A stretch of 64,000 nucleotides of DNA from Bordetella genomosp. 10 (GTDB taxonomy: Bacteria; Pseudomonadota; Gammaproteobacteria; Burkholderiales; Burkholderiaceae_B): assembly GCF_002261225.1 (NCBI RefSeq), contig NZ_NEVM01000005.1, positions 1,736,001 to 1,800,000 of the forward strand, read 5' to 3'. The position numbers and the translations under genes are program-made. The notes under the pieces are model-generated. The model was not told the DNA's origin, searched no databases, and saw only the letters and a program-made list of their open reading frames with translations. Below are positions 1 to 8,492 of this stretch, one piece after another (the first letter of the stretch is position 1; every line of letters starts with the position of its first letter).

Positions 1-157
1 AGCCATCGTCGGCCTCGATGATGACGGCGTATTTGGCCATCTGCATCGTGGCGCCCTTGCGATAGGCGACGTGGTTGTGGGTGTGCTCGGTGGCGGCGGC
101 AAGATTCTTGACGTCGTAGGTGAAGTCGATGATTTCGATGCGCGATATCTTGGTCAT
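1..157 (-). CDS. Enolase-superfamily (mandelate racemase/muconate lactonizing) enzyme, N-terminal part only
   Basis: Only the first 52 codons lie in the window; the gene continues past base 1. The ATG at 157-155 opens MTKISRIEIIDF and continues into EHTHNHVAYRKGA, then AKYAVIIEADDG. This resembles the N-terminal capping domain of mandelate racemase/muconate lactonizing enzymes, which abstract a proton alpha to a carboxylate. The catalytic barrel is not visible, so the substrate cannot be named. It begins 53 bases after the stop of the DapA-like lyase on the same strand and is probably in its operon. A sugar-acid dehydratase followed by a keto-deoxy-acid lyase would be a natural pair, but that is inference from gene order. 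Confidence 0.7.
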   Translation of the reverse strand, partial: MTKISRIEIIDFTYDVKNLAAATEHTHNHVAYRKGATMQMAKYAVIIEADDG

Positions 158-210
158 GAAGTCGGATCCAGAGTCGGTAACGGATGAGGCGTGGCACGCG
201 GGCCCACGGA

Positions 211-1116
211 TCAGGCGCGCTCGGCGACGGCGCGCTGCACACGCGTCACGAGCAGGTCGATTTCCTTCAGGTCGTCGGCGGTCAGCGCCGGCCCGGGCTT
301 GCGCATCGCCGCATGGCGGATCGCGCCGCGGCGGCGCAGTATCTCCTTGCGCACGGCGACACCCCACTGGCTCTGGTTCTCATAGCTCAGCAGGGGCAGG
401 TAGCAATCGAATACGTCGTGCGCGGCCTGGACTTGCCCTTCACGATGCAGCCGATATACGGTCGACAGCATTTCGGGATGGGAGAATCCGGCCATCGGGC
501 CGTCGATACCGCGCCCGAGCTCCAGGGGCAGGAACATCGCGTTGTTGCCGGTCAGGATGGCGATCCTGCGGTCCTGCTGGGCGCGCAAGCGCGTGATCTT
601 CGTGATGCTGGGGATGTCCTCTTCCTTCAGGACCTGGATTTGCGGATGGCGGCGGACCAGTTCGAGGATGAAGGGCACCGACATCCACGTCCCGGTGGAG
701 AAGGGAAAATCCTGGAGCACGGTGGGCACATTGCCGATTTCGTCGAACACCCGCGCGAAATAGCCGAACAGCTCCTCCTCCGTGCGCGAGCCCGATGGCG
801 GCGCGATCATGACCCCCGACGCGCCGGCATCCATGACCTTGCCGGTAAGTTCCCGTAGCTGGGCAATGCTGGGATTGCTTACGCCCACGATGACGGGTTT
901 GCCTTGTGCGCGGGCAATGAAGCGGCGAGCCACGCCCAGGGCCTCATCGGCCGTCAGCTTCGCCGCTTCGCCAGCGACGCCCAGCACCGTGAAGCCATCC
1001 GCGCCATGCCGAAGGTAGAAATCGACCAAGGTGTCGATGCTGGCGTGGTCCACCCCGCCGTCTCCGTCGAAGGGAGTCTGGGTGACGATGTACACCCCTC
1101 TTGCTTGATGAAGCAT
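211..1116 (-). CDS. Dihydrodipicolinate synthase/N-acetylneuraminate lyase family protein
   Basis: This 301-residue protein has the normal length of the DapA/NanA TIM-barrel family, which forms a Schiff base with a 2-keto acid. The lysine is visible in QVLKEED. The usual active-site tyrosine region (LYNVP in classic members) reads VLQDFP, so a true lysine-biosynthesis DapA is unlikely; a keto-deoxy sugar-acid dehydratase or lyase is more plausible. The start at 1116 (MLHQARGVYIV) is chosen because AGGAG lies 9 bases upstream. Longer upstream starts would run into the tandem operator at 1166-1206. It is divergent from the MerR-ATPase gene and is followed after 53 bases by an enolase-superfamily gene. 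The substrate is unknown. Confidence 0.85.
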   Translation of the reverse strand: MLHQARGVYIVTQTPFDGDGGVDHASIDTLVDFYLRHGADGFTVLGVAGEAAKLTADEALGVARRFIARAQGKPVIVGVSNPSIAQLRELTGKVMDAGASGVMIAPPSGSRTEEELFGYFARVFDEIGNVPTVLQDFPFSTGTWMSVPFILELVRRHPQIQVLKEEDIPSITKITRLRAQQDRRIAILTGNNAMFLPLELGRGIDGPMAGFSHPEMLSTVYRLHREGQVQAAHDVFDCYLPLLSYENQSQWGVAVRKEILRRRGAIRHAAMRKPGPALTADDLKEIDLLVTRVQRAVAERA

Positions 1117-1165
1117 GAAGCTTGTCTCCTGTGTTGCGAGGCCGAAGGCAGGCGTCGGCCCAAAA

Positions 1166-1206
1166 ATGATATCGATGTCATTTTGAGTTGATGATATCGA
1201 TGTCAT
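1166..1206. promoter_or_regulatory. Two tandem copies of a 16-bp near-palindromic operator
   Basis: ATGATATCGATGTCAT occurs identically at 1166-1181 and 1191-1206, start to start 25 bp. Each copy is a near palindrome (half-sites ATGATATC and GATGTCAT, seven of eight positions symmetric) with a central CG. It lies 50-90 bases upstream of the DapA-like start and about 115 bases upstream of the divergent MerR-like gene. The form fits a LacI- or GntR-family repressor; no such regulator is adjacent, so it is probably encoded outside the window. Confidence 0.7.
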
Positions 1207-1321
1207 CCATTATTAGCAAGTACCTTGAGGGTTAGGCGGAAGAGCTGTCGTACGCTTGACCCGGCCCCTGGGGCCGGCCCCATGCTGGCTGCACCTGGGT
1301 AATCTCAAGGACGGTGGACTT

Positions 1322-2353
1322 ATGTGTTCTTCCAATTCATGCGTGAACGCTTCGGAAGCGGCCAGGCGGCTGGGCGTATCGGCCAAGGCCTTGCGGCTAT
1401 ACGAGCAGCAGGGCTTGATCCGTCCCGGCCGCTCGGCGGCGGGATATCGGGTGTACGGGCCTGGCGACATGGTCCGCGCCGCCGAGGTCGTGGCGCTGCG
1501 CGCGCTGGGACTCAGCCTGGCTCAGGTTGCGCGGGTGCTGGACGGCGATCCTGAAAGCCTGAAAGCGGCTTTGTCCGCCCACGAAACGGCGCTCGACCAT
1601 GGAATCCATGCGCTCGTCGGTAAACTGGACAAGCTACGAGGCATCCAGGCCGACCTTGCTCGCGGGCAGATGCCATCCGATGGCGCCTTGACGGGATTGC
1701 TCGACCGATCGGCGGACATCGGAGCGGCCTTCGCGCTCCCCTGGCCCTGGGGCGGCGAATGGTTCGAAGTTCGCGATGTTCGTCCTTTGAACTACATCAT
1801 CGGTTCGCTGGGCAGCGGCAAGACCCGGCTGGCCCGCCGTCTCGCGCAGGCGCTGCCCAATGCAGCCTTCGTGGGCCTGGACCGGCTCGACCACGGATGC
1901 GCCGGGGCGACGCGTTTGCTGGAAACCGATCCTGCGCTGAGGTCGCGCGTCGACCGGGCGCGGCAATGGCTCGTCGACGAGGGCGCCACGGCATCCCTGG
2001 CCCTGACGACACTGCTCGTCGCCCTGGAAGCCGAGGGGCCCGCCGTCCTGGTCATCGACATGGTGGAGCAGGACCTGGACCGCTCCACCCAGGAAGCCTT
2101 GATGGTCCACCTTCGTCAACGCGCGCAGGCGGGAGGACGGCCGCTCTTCCTGATGACGCGCTCCTCGGCCATCCTGGACCTCGCCGCGGTCGGACCGGAC
2201 GAGGCCATCCTGCTTTGCCCCGCCAACCACAGCCCGCCCAGCCGCGTGGCGCCCTATCCCGGCGCGCCGGGATACGAAGCCGTCGCGACCTGCCTGGCCT
2301 CGCCCGAGGTGCGCGCGCGCATCGCGCGACGTCCATCGCTAACGGGCGGTTAG
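1322..2353 (+). CDS. MerR-family regulator fused to a P-loop NTPase domain
   Basis: The 343-residue product begins with a MerR winged helix (residues about 8-75: SEAARRLGVSAKALRLYEQQ, then GYRVYGPGDM) and a dimerisation coil to about 115. An NTPase-like region follows: Walker A GSLGSGKT at 161-168 after NYII, a Walker-B-like AVLVIDMVEQ at 241-250, and PLFLMTRSSAILDL near 274-287, which resembles the switch region of ABC-type ATPases. Ordinary MerR proteins are 120-280 residues and carry no nucleotide-binding domain. The start at 1322 has AAGGACGG upstream; an earlier in-frame start would add 22 low-quality residues. It is divergent from the DapA-like gene and 118 bases upstream of a Bug receptor gene. 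Target and ligand are unknown; ATP-dependent control of DNA binding is only inferred. Confidence 0.8.
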   Translation: MCSSNSCVNASEAARRLGVSAKALRLYEQQGLIRPGRSAAGYRVYGPGDMVRAAEVVALRALGLSLAQVARVLDGDPESLKAALSAHETALDHGIHALVGKLDKLRGIQADLARGQMPSDGALTGLLDRSADIGAAFALPWPWGGEWFEVRDVRPLNYIIGSLGSGKTRLARRLAQALPNAAFVGLDRLDHGCAGATRLLETDPALRSRVDRARQWLVDEGATASLALTTLLVALEAEGPAVLVIDMVEQDLDRSTQEALMVHLRQRAQAGGRPLFLMTRSSAILDLAAVGPDEAILLCPANHSPPSRVAPYPGAPGYEAVATCLASPEVRARIARRPSLTGG

Positions 2354-2471
2354 CCCCGGCTCGCAAGGCCGAAGGGTATAAATCTCTTCGATATCCGGTT
2401 CGAAAAACTGTATTTCATTTTATACGGGGGCATCGCTACGCTAGTTCGCTCTGGATGACGGAGGCGACAAT

Positions 2472-3452
2472 ATGCGGATATACAAGAAAATCGGCTTGAC
2501 ACTCTTCGGTTTGCTGGGCGGTCTGATGCTCGGCCCACTCTCGATGGCCGCGCAGCCATTTCCGGCGCAGTCGATCCGCTTGATCGTCCCGTTTCCGCCC
2601 GGCGGAAACATCGATGAGACAGCTCGCATCGTAGCGCCCGCGCTGACCGCCACGCTTCACCAAAGCATTGTGGTCGTCAACATGCCGGGAGCGAGCGGGC
2701 TGCTTGGCGCCAGCTACGTAGCCAGATCGAAGCCCGATGGCTACACGCTGCTGCTGGGGTCGACCGGATCCGTCGGCTCGTCGCCCGCGCTCAACCCCGC
2801 CGCCACGTTCAGTCCGATCGACGACCTGACAGGTATTGGCGGCATTCAATCCGTTCCTATCATCCTGACGGTGCGTGACGACTCGCCGATCAATAATCTG
2901 CATGACCTTGTGGCCGCGTCGAAGTCCCGGCACGTCACGATCGGCTCGTCAGGGTTCGGCTCTCCCGCACATCTGACGATCGAGTACCTGATCAAGAATG
3001 CCTCCCTGAACGCGACCTTTGTACCCTATCAGGGCAGCGGGCCGGCGATCACCGATCTTCTCGGCGGCCAGGTGTCGGCCATGGCGGACCAGGTGAACTC
3101 CTCCTTGCCATTCCTGAAAAGCAAGAAAATCAAGGCCATCGTCCAGTTTGGAGAGCAACGCTCCAGAATCCTGCCCGACGTTCCGACGCTGGCCGAGGAA
3201 GGCGTCGAAGGATTTACCGGTCTCAGTTGGACCGGCATCTTCGGTCCAGCCCATCTCCCCGCTGAAGTGACGCAGACGCTGGCGTCCGCGCTTCAGACCG
3301 CCCTATCCGACAAGACCGTCATCAAGCGTTTCCAGGACACGGGCGTGGACATGATGCACATATCGCGGCCCGCGTTCGAGCAACTGGTGGCGTCGGACTT
3401 CAAGAAAGCGCAGTCATTCGGCAAGAGCGAAAACCTGACTGAGCGTCCCTGA
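2472..3452 (+). CDS. Bug-family tripartite tricarboxylate transporter substrate-binding protein
   Basis: This 326-residue periplasmic receptor has a signal peptide over residues 1-27 (hydrophobic LTLFGLLGGLMLGPLSMAA). Family motifs are IRLIVPFPPGGNID, where the loop binds a carboxylate, and KPDGYTLLLG. GGAGG lies 7 bases before the ATG. The downstream MmgE/PrpD gene begins 46 bases later, so the receptor probably imports the substrate of that operon. No TctA/TctB membrane partners are in the window, which is usual for Bug receptors in Bordetella-like genomes. The ligand, probably a di- or tricarboxylate, cannot be read from sequence. Confidence 0.93.
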   Translation: MRIYKKIGLTLFGLLGGLMLGPLSMAAQPFPAQSIRLIVPFPPGGNIDETARIVAPALTATLHQSIVVVNMPGASGLLGASYVARSKPDGYTLLLGSTGSVGSSPALNPAATFSPIDDLTGIGGIQSVPIILTVRDDSPINNLHDLVAASKSRHVTIGSSGFGSPAHLTIEYLIKNASLNATFVPYQGSGPAITDLLGGQVSAMADQVNSSLPFLKSKKIKAIVQFGEQRSRILPDVPTLAEEGVEGFTGLSWTGIFGPAHLPAEVTQTLASALQTALSDKTVIKRFQDTGVDMMHISRPAFEQLVASDFKKAQSFGKSENLTERP

Positions 3453-3498
3453 CGATCCGACGCGCCCCACCTATCCTCTCCGACAGGAATCATCCAGC

Positions 3499-4890
3499 AT
3501 GCCAACCCCCGACGCCCAAGGCGATATGCAGATAACGCCCATGCCCGAGCTGGCCAACTACATCGCGACCGCGCTAACCAATCCCTTGCCTGAAGAAGTC
3601 GTGGAAAAGGCCAAGCATCATCTGCTCGACACCTTGTCGTCGATGGTGTCGGGGTCCCGGATGTTGGCGGGCGAGCGCGCCATTGCTTTCGTGAAGGCGC
3701 AAGGACAGAGCGAACCGCAGGCCGCCCTGGCTGGCACGTCTCTGCGCACCACCGCGATCAATGCCGCCATGGCGAACGGCATGTTCGCGCATGCGGATGA
3801 GACCGACGACTCGCATGCACCGTCCCTGACCCATCCAGGCTGCGGAGTCGTTCCCGCTGTCCTTGCCTGCGCGGAATTATGGCATCGCGGCGGTACCGAC
3901 ATGCTGCGCGCGATGGTGCTGGGTTACGACGTTTGTGCCCGGTTGACCATGTCGCTCGACGCGTATGCATTCCGGGAGGCGGGCCATTCAAGCCATACTT
4001 TCGGCCCGAACTTCGGCGCCGCGGCAGCCGCGGGCGCGCTGGCGGGCGTGGAAGCGCGGCAAGCGAGATATCTGATGTCGTATGCGGCCCAGCAGGCCTC
4101 GGGCGTGGCATGCTGGATGCGCGACAAGGACCACGTGGAAAAGTCCTTCGACTTCGGAGGGATGGGCGCCCGCAACGGCGTGACCGCCGCGATCATGGTG
4201 CACAGCGGCTGCACCGGTGTCGACGACGTTTTCTCGGGACAAAGATGTTTCTACGATGCCTATGGCGACCAGCCGGACCGTGGTGCATTGGGACGCGAAC
4301 TTGGCGTGCGCTATGAAATCCTCAATACCGCGATCAAGCGCTGGACCGTGGGCTCCCCCATCCAGGCGCCGCTCGACGCGCTCGATCACCTGATTCGCAC
4401 GCATCGGTTCGGCGCGGACGACGTGTTGGCGGTTGAAGTCAGGATTCCTCATCAGATGGTCCTGACCGTCAATGACCGCGACATGCCGGAGATATGCCTG
4501 CAGCATGTCCTCGCCACCCTGATAGTCGACGGAACCATGGGATTCGCTTCCGCACATGACCGGCCGAGAATGAACGATCCCACCGTCCTGGCGGTGCGGG
4601 AGCGTATTGCCTTGGTGGGCGACGACGGCTTGTCGAGGCTTATGCCGAGCCGGCAAGGCATTGTCGAGGTGACGCTCAAGGACGGGCGGCGCTTGCGCGA
4701 ACACACGCTGGCGGTGCGCGGAACGCCCGCCAATCCGATGACGCGCAAGGAGTTGAAGGAAAAGAGCATGGAATTGATCGCCCCTATCCTGGGCAAGGCT
4801 CAAGGCGAACGGCTCGTCGAACAGGTATGGACCTTGGAACGCATCGAAGACGCGAGGGAACTCGCCCGACTGTTGAGCCCCGCGTCATGA
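3499..4890 (+). CDS. MmgE/PrpD family protein
   Basis: The product is 463 residues, a normal length for the MmgE/PrpD family, which includes 2-methylcitrate dehydratase and cis-aconitate decarboxylase. The N-terminal helical domain has LLDTLSSMVSGSRM and NGMFAHADETDDSH; the latter corresponds to the histidine/aspartate-rich active-site segment of the family. The middle GAHR-like lid region and the C-terminal catalytic half (LKDGRRLREHTLAVRGTPANP) are present. AGGAA lies before the ATG at 3499; an internal ATG at 3526 is possible. Its stop overlaps the start of the amidohydrolase gene (ATGA), so the two are translationally coupled. The reaction on this substrate is not known; family members dehydrate or decarboxylate tricarboxylates. 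Confidence 0.9.
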   Translation: MPTPDAQGDMQITPMPELANYIATALTNPLPEEVVEKAKHHLLDTLSSMVSGSRMLAGERAIAFVKAQGQSEPQAALAGTSLRTTAINAAMANGMFAHADETDDSHAPSLTHPGCGVVPAVLACAELWHRGGTDMLRAMVLGYDVCARLTMSLDAYAFREAGHSSHTFGPNFGAAAAAGALAGVEARQARYLMSYAAQQASGVACWMRDKDHVEKSFDFGGMGARNGVTAAIMVHSGCTGVDDVFSGQRCFYDAYGDQPDRGALGRELGVRYEILNTAIKRWTVGSPIQAPLDALDHLIRTHRFGADDVLAVEVRIPHQMVLTVNDRDMPEICLQHVLATLIVDGTMGFASAHDRPRMNDPTVLAVRERIALVGDDGLSRLMPSRQGIVEVTLKDGRRLREHTLAVRGTPANPMTRKELKEKSMELIAPILGKAQGERLVEQVWTLERIEDARELARLLSPAS

Positions 4891-5777
4891 CGGCCCCGGT
4901 ATGCCTGCCTTTCGACCCCGCGCCCATGCAGCCTCGGTGGACACCTCCGGCTCGGGCCACGGATTGTCATTGCCATATATTCGAAGACTTCGCGCGTTAT
5001 CCGCTGAGTCCGGAACGGTCCTACACGCCGGTTGCCGCGGGCCTTGAAGATTATCTCGGCATGTGCAAGACACTCGGCCTGAGCCGCACGGTGCAAGTGA
5101 CGGCAAGCGTCTATGGAACGGACAACAGCCTGACGCTTGCGGTCATCTCCGAACTTGGCCAACATCGTGCGAGAGGCGTCGCGGGCATCGCGATCGATAC
5201 ATCGTGGTTGGAGCTCGAACGTCTGCATGCGGGCGGAATGCGCGGGGTACGGCTGTCCTCCCGGCGCAAGGGTTATGGAGGCGTCGAGGCGATCGCTCCC
5301 CTGGCCCGCCTTATCCACCCCTTTGGCTGGCACCTGCAACTCCATGTGGCGGACATTGCCGAATTCGTAGGAATGGAGCGGCTGCTGCTGCATGTCCCGG
5401 TACCCATCGTCTTCGATCACCTGGGTTGCGCGCGCGGCGGCGACCGCCTGGATGCCCCCGGTTTCCGCAGCCTGCTACGCGTCTTGCAACGGCGCGACGA
5501 CGCCTGGTGCAAGCTGTCGAGCTGGTATCGCCGATCGAATGCGGGGCCGCCCGATTATCCGGATATGGAACCGTTTGTGCAGGCCCTGGCCGACGCACGC
5601 CCGGATCGCCTCGTGTTCGGCACCAACTGGCCTCATCCAGGCCTGTTCGAACCGGATACCGTTCCTAACGATGGAACGATCATGGACCAATTCTGCAAGT
5701 GGGTGCCGGACCCCGATGTCCGTACGCGTATCCTGGTAGACAACCCGGAACTGCTGTATGGGTTTCCGGCGTCCTGA
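4887..5777 (+). CDS. LigI-like metal-dependent hydrolase (amidohydrolase_2 family)
   Basis: The 296-residue TIM-barrel protein resembles 2-pyrone-4,6-dicarboxylate lactonase (LigI). TDCHCHIFEDFARYPLSP carries the HxH of strand 1, LQLHVAD and IVFDHLGC give further barrel histidines, and LVFGTNWPHPG is the strand-8 motif. There LigI has an aspartate, and this protein has asparagine (GTNWPH). It starts at 4887 inside the ATGA overlap with the MmgE/PrpD gene. Lactone or ring-cleavage-product hydrolysis is the family expectation, and the operon context suggests a carboxylated intermediate. The LysR gene follows after 35 bases. Confidence 0.85.
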   Translation: MTAPVCLPFDPAPMQPRWTPPARATDCHCHIFEDFARYPLSPERSYTPVAAGLEDYLGMCKTLGLSRTVQVTASVYGTDNSLTLAVISELGQHRARGVAGIAIDTSWLELERLHAGGMRGVRLSSRRKGYGGVEAIAPLARLIHPFGWHLQLHVADIAEFVGMERLLLHVPVPIVFDHLGCARGGDRLDAPGFRSLLRVLQRRDDAWCKLSSWYRRSNAGPPDYPDMEPFVQALADARPDRLVFGTNWPHPGLFEPDTVPNDGTIMDQFCKWVPDPDVRTRILVDNPELLYGFPAS

Positions 5778-5812
5778 TACCATGCGCGAGGATCAATCGG
5801 CCGGGAACCAAA

Positions 5813-6727
5813 GTGGACCTACGACAGCTCCGGTACTTCGTCGCCATCGTCGAGCACGGCAGCCTCGTCGCGGCAGCCCAGCATGTGCACGTGGCGCAGC
5901 CGGCCCTCAGCCATCATGTTTCCAACCTGGAGGCGGAGCTGGGACAGAAGCTGTTCGAACGCACGGCTCGCGGGGTGTTGCCCACCAAGATCGGTTCGGA
6001 GTTCTACCATCGGGCGAAGCTGATTCTCCGGACAGCCGACCAGGCAGTGGAAACCGTGAAACGGGGCGGGGAGATGGCCGGCATCGTTTCGCTCGGCGTC
6101 ACGCCCACCAGCGGCCTCGTCCTGGGATTGCCCATATTGATGCGGGCCACGGAGCAGTTTCCCAGCCTGAAGGTGAACGTCGTCGAACGTCTCAGCGGCC
6201 ACTTATACGAGATGACCCGAACCGGCCTGCTGGACCTGTCCATCATGTTCGACAGCCGTCCCGCGGAAAACATGGACGTCGAAATGCTGGGCGCCGACGA
6301 AATGGTGTTGGTGGGGAATGCCGACATGTTCGAGAGGTTCGGCATCGGACCCACCGTCGACAAGGCCATGCTGGCCACGCTTCCCCTCTTTCTTTCCTCG
6401 GCCACGCACTTCACTCGTAGAAAGGTGGACAACGAATTCGCAAGGCTGGGGATACGGCCCACCGTCTCCAGCGAGATCGATTCGGTGACGCTGACCATGG
6501 ACGCGGTTGAAAAGGGCCTGGGGTTCACCATCCGGTGCCGCGGCACGGCACGCGGTCCGCATGGAAAATTCCGCACCGCCAGAATCAGCGACGGCCTGTG
6601 GATCCATCGCTTTTACCTTCATGCGGGCCCGGTTTCCATTCGGTCGGTTGCGTGCAATTGCCTGGTCGAAATCATCAAATCGGTTGCCGCCGAACTGATC
6701 GCCGATGGGACGTTGACCGCGTCCTGA
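5813..6727 (+). CDS. LysR-family transcriptional regulator
   Basis: This 304-residue LysR regulator has an N-terminal winged helix-turn-helix (VDLRQLRYFVAIVEHGSLVAAA; QPALSHHVSNLEAELGQKLF) and an effector-binding domain starting near GIVSLGVTPTSG. The start is a GTG at 5813, just before the conserved DLRQLRYF; nothing convincing starts earlier in frame. It lies 35 bases after the amidohydrolase on the same strand, so it is co-transcribed with the Bug-PrpD-LigI-like genes and probably controls them. The recognition helix is typical and the ligand unknown. Confidence 0.9.
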   Translation: MDLRQLRYFVAIVEHGSLVAAAQHVHVAQPALSHHVSNLEAELGQKLFERTARGVLPTKIGSEFYHRAKLILRTADQAVETVKRGGEMAGIVSLGVTPTSGLVLGLPILMRATEQFPSLKVNVVERLSGHLYEMTRTGLLDLSIMFDSRPAENMDVEMLGADEMVLVGNADMFERFGIGPTVDKAMLATLPLFLSSATHFTRRKVDNEFARLGIRPTVSSEIDSVTLTMDAVEKGLGFTIRCRGTARGPHGKFRTARISDGLWIHRFYLHAGPVSIRSVACNCLVEIIKSVAAELIADGTLTAS

Positions 6728-6742
6728 CGCAGGCCGTCTCAA

Positions 6743-6763
6743 GCCTCATGCCTCATGCCTCAT
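6743..6763. repeat. Three tandem copies of a 7-bp repeat
   Basis: GCCTCAT is repeated three times without interruption between the LysR stop and the carboxylesterase stop. The last copy contains the reverse-strand TGA stop of the carboxylesterase (6762-6760). A change in copy number would not alter the coding sequence upstream of that stop. No function is apparent. Confidence 0.7.
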
Positions 6764-8316
6764 GCCTGTGCGAAGTTCTGCGGCATGTCGTAATCGAAGA
6801 ATGGCAACTCGTCGAACACGTGACGCTGCGCCCCGTCAGGATCCTCCGCGACACGGCTCCTGTCATTGATGACCATCGCAAGCCCGGCCTGCTCGGTGTA
6901 CGCCGCCCATGCGGGCAGCGTCGTGGATGCCGGCCTGCCGGTATGCGCGAAACTGGCCCAGGCGCTCATGACGGTGTGGGTAATCCGCGGGAGATCCGCG
7001 CCGTTGCCGACCATGCCGGCGGCCTGGGCCGTGGTGCCGAAGACAAACGGCACTTCGGAAGTGTGCGGCGAGAGCAGGATGCCGCCGAGGACCGGCGTCT
7101 TCCAGTCGAATACATAGGCGTAGACGGGACCTGCCTGCCTGGCCTTCAGGCAGGCGATGCGCATCGTGTTGCGGCGATACATATAGTCGGTCACGATCTG
7201 CGCCAGGACATGGAAGGCATTCCTGTCCGGAGGCAGCAGGGAACGGTAGACGTCGACGATATGCTGGCCATTCTCAGGCGTAATGTTCAGGAAACGGGCC
7301 ACCCGAGCCGTCACCTCCGCCATTTCGATCGTGAAGTTATTGCGATCGGCTGCCAGGAAGAATGTACTTTCGGTCGTGGTATTGCCCACGAGCAAAGGTA
7401 TCCGTGGCGAAACTGGCGTGGCCACGGGATCATAGGGATGGACCGTGAACGTCCGGCTGTCCAGCACCGGCCGATATGCGTTCGCCGACGATCGGGTTGC
7501 GGCGATCAGGGTGTTCATCGGCACCGATTGCCAGGCGCCCGCGTCCGCCTTGTCGATACCGAGTCTGGCCGCCAGCGCCGCGGTCGTGCGTGCCGCCTGC
7601 CCGGGCTCCACCAAGCGCAAGCCGCCCGAGCAGCTCTGGATGATGGCCTTATGGAACAATCCGCGCATGGCCGGGGCATTCATGAGCGCGGCGACCTTTG
7701 CGGCCCCGCCGGATTGGCCGAAGATGGTGACATTGTCCGGATCGCCGCCGAACGCGGCGATATTGTCCCGGACCCAGCACAGCGCCGCCCCCATGTCCAG
7801 CACGCCGGCATTGCCGGAATCGGCGAACTCCGGTCCCAACTCGGGCAACGCCAGATATCCGAATACATTCAGGCGGTGGTTCACGGTGACCACCACCACG
7901 TCGCCCAGGCACGCCAGATTCGTTCCGTCGAAACCGGGCGCGGTGCCGGCGCACGCGGCCCAGCTTCCACCGTGCAGCCAGACCATCACCGGGCGCGGCT
8001 TGCGGGAGCCAAGCGCAGCCGTGAAGACGTTCAGGAACAGGCAATCTTCGCTGACAGGCTCGATGTCGAAATACCAACTGCGCAGCGCATCCGGCGCAGT
8101 CGGAGCCTGAGGCGCGGACGGGCCGAAGACAGTCGCCGCACGGACGCCTGACCAGGCAGCCACAGGCTGCGGCGGCCGAAACCGATTGCCGCCACCAGTC
8201 GGGGCGCCATAGCGGATGCCCTTGAAAATGGCCACATCTCCGCGCCGGCTGCCTTGCAGGCTGCCGTGCGCCGTCTCCACGATCGGCATCCCTTCATGGC
8301 GGTCGTTGTCTCGCAT
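6760..8316 (-). CDS. Type-B carboxylesterase/lipase family protein
   Basis: The 518-residue alpha/beta hydrolase belongs to the carboxylesterase type B family. MVWLHGGSW supplies the oxyanion hole, SEDCLFLNVFT is the family signature, and the nucleophile is Ser202 in IFGQSGGAA. The acidic residue is probably in GNTTTESTF and the histidine in SPHTSEVPFVFG. There is no signal peptide, so it acts in the cytoplasm, hydrolysing an ester or amide that cannot be named. The start is uncertain: 8316 (MRDNDRHEG) is used, 8289 (MPIVETAHG) is possible, and a longer 8394 start lacks family similarity. It converges on the LysR gene at 6727. Candidate operators lie upstream at 8465-8492. Confidence 0.88.
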   Translation of the reverse strand: MRDNDRHEGMPIVETAHGSLQGSRRGDVAIFKGIRYGAPTGGGNRFRPPQPVAAWSGVRAATVFGPSAPQAPTAPDALRSWYFDIEPVSEDCLFLNVFTAALGSRKPRPVMVWLHGGSWAACAGTAPGFDGTNLACLGDVVVVTVNHRLNVFGYLALPELGPEFADSGNAGVLDMGAALCWVRDNIAAFGGDPDNVTIFGQSGGAAKVAALMNAPAMRGLFHKAIIQSCSGGLRLVEPGQAARTTAALAARLGIDKADAGAWQSVPMNTLIAATRSSANAYRPVLDSRTFTVHPYDPVATPVSPRIPLLVGNTTTESTFFLAADRNNFTIEMAEVTARVARFLNITPENGQHIVDVYRSLLPPDRNAFHVLAQIVTDYMYRRNTMRIACLKARQAGPVYAYVFDWKTPVLGGILLSPHTSEVPFVFGTTAQAAGMVGNGADLPRITHTVMSAWASFAHTGRPASTTLPAWAAYTEQAGLAMVINDRSRVAEDPDGAQRHVFDELPFFDYDMPQNFAQA

Positions 8317-8464
8317 GGCTACGGTGTCATGGTTACGGTGTTCATGTATCGAGGCAAGCTGCCTGTCCTGTAAACCGATTCGAAGAAACTGCACGGGTAT
8401 CGGTCACGCAATGCCGACACTGCCGCCGTCGAACGCGGAACGTGCAGGGCGGACGGCCCGACTA

Positions 8465-8492
8465 TTGTGTCGCACAAGTGTATGGGTATACC
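8465..8492. promoter_or_regulatory. Inverted repeats in the carboxylesterase upstream region (gap 8317-8944)
   Basis: Within the 628-base gap between the carboxylesterase and the ABC importer, TTGTG-TCG-CACAA (8465-8477) and GGTATACC (8485-8492) are perfect inverted repeats, about 150 bases upstream of the carboxylesterase start. They are plausible operator or promoter elements. AT-rich direct repeats of CTTTATAG occur near 8536-8553. I see no gene in 8395-8820. The distal end of the gap holds the sigma-54 promoter and a palindrome, listed separately. Confidence 0.4.
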
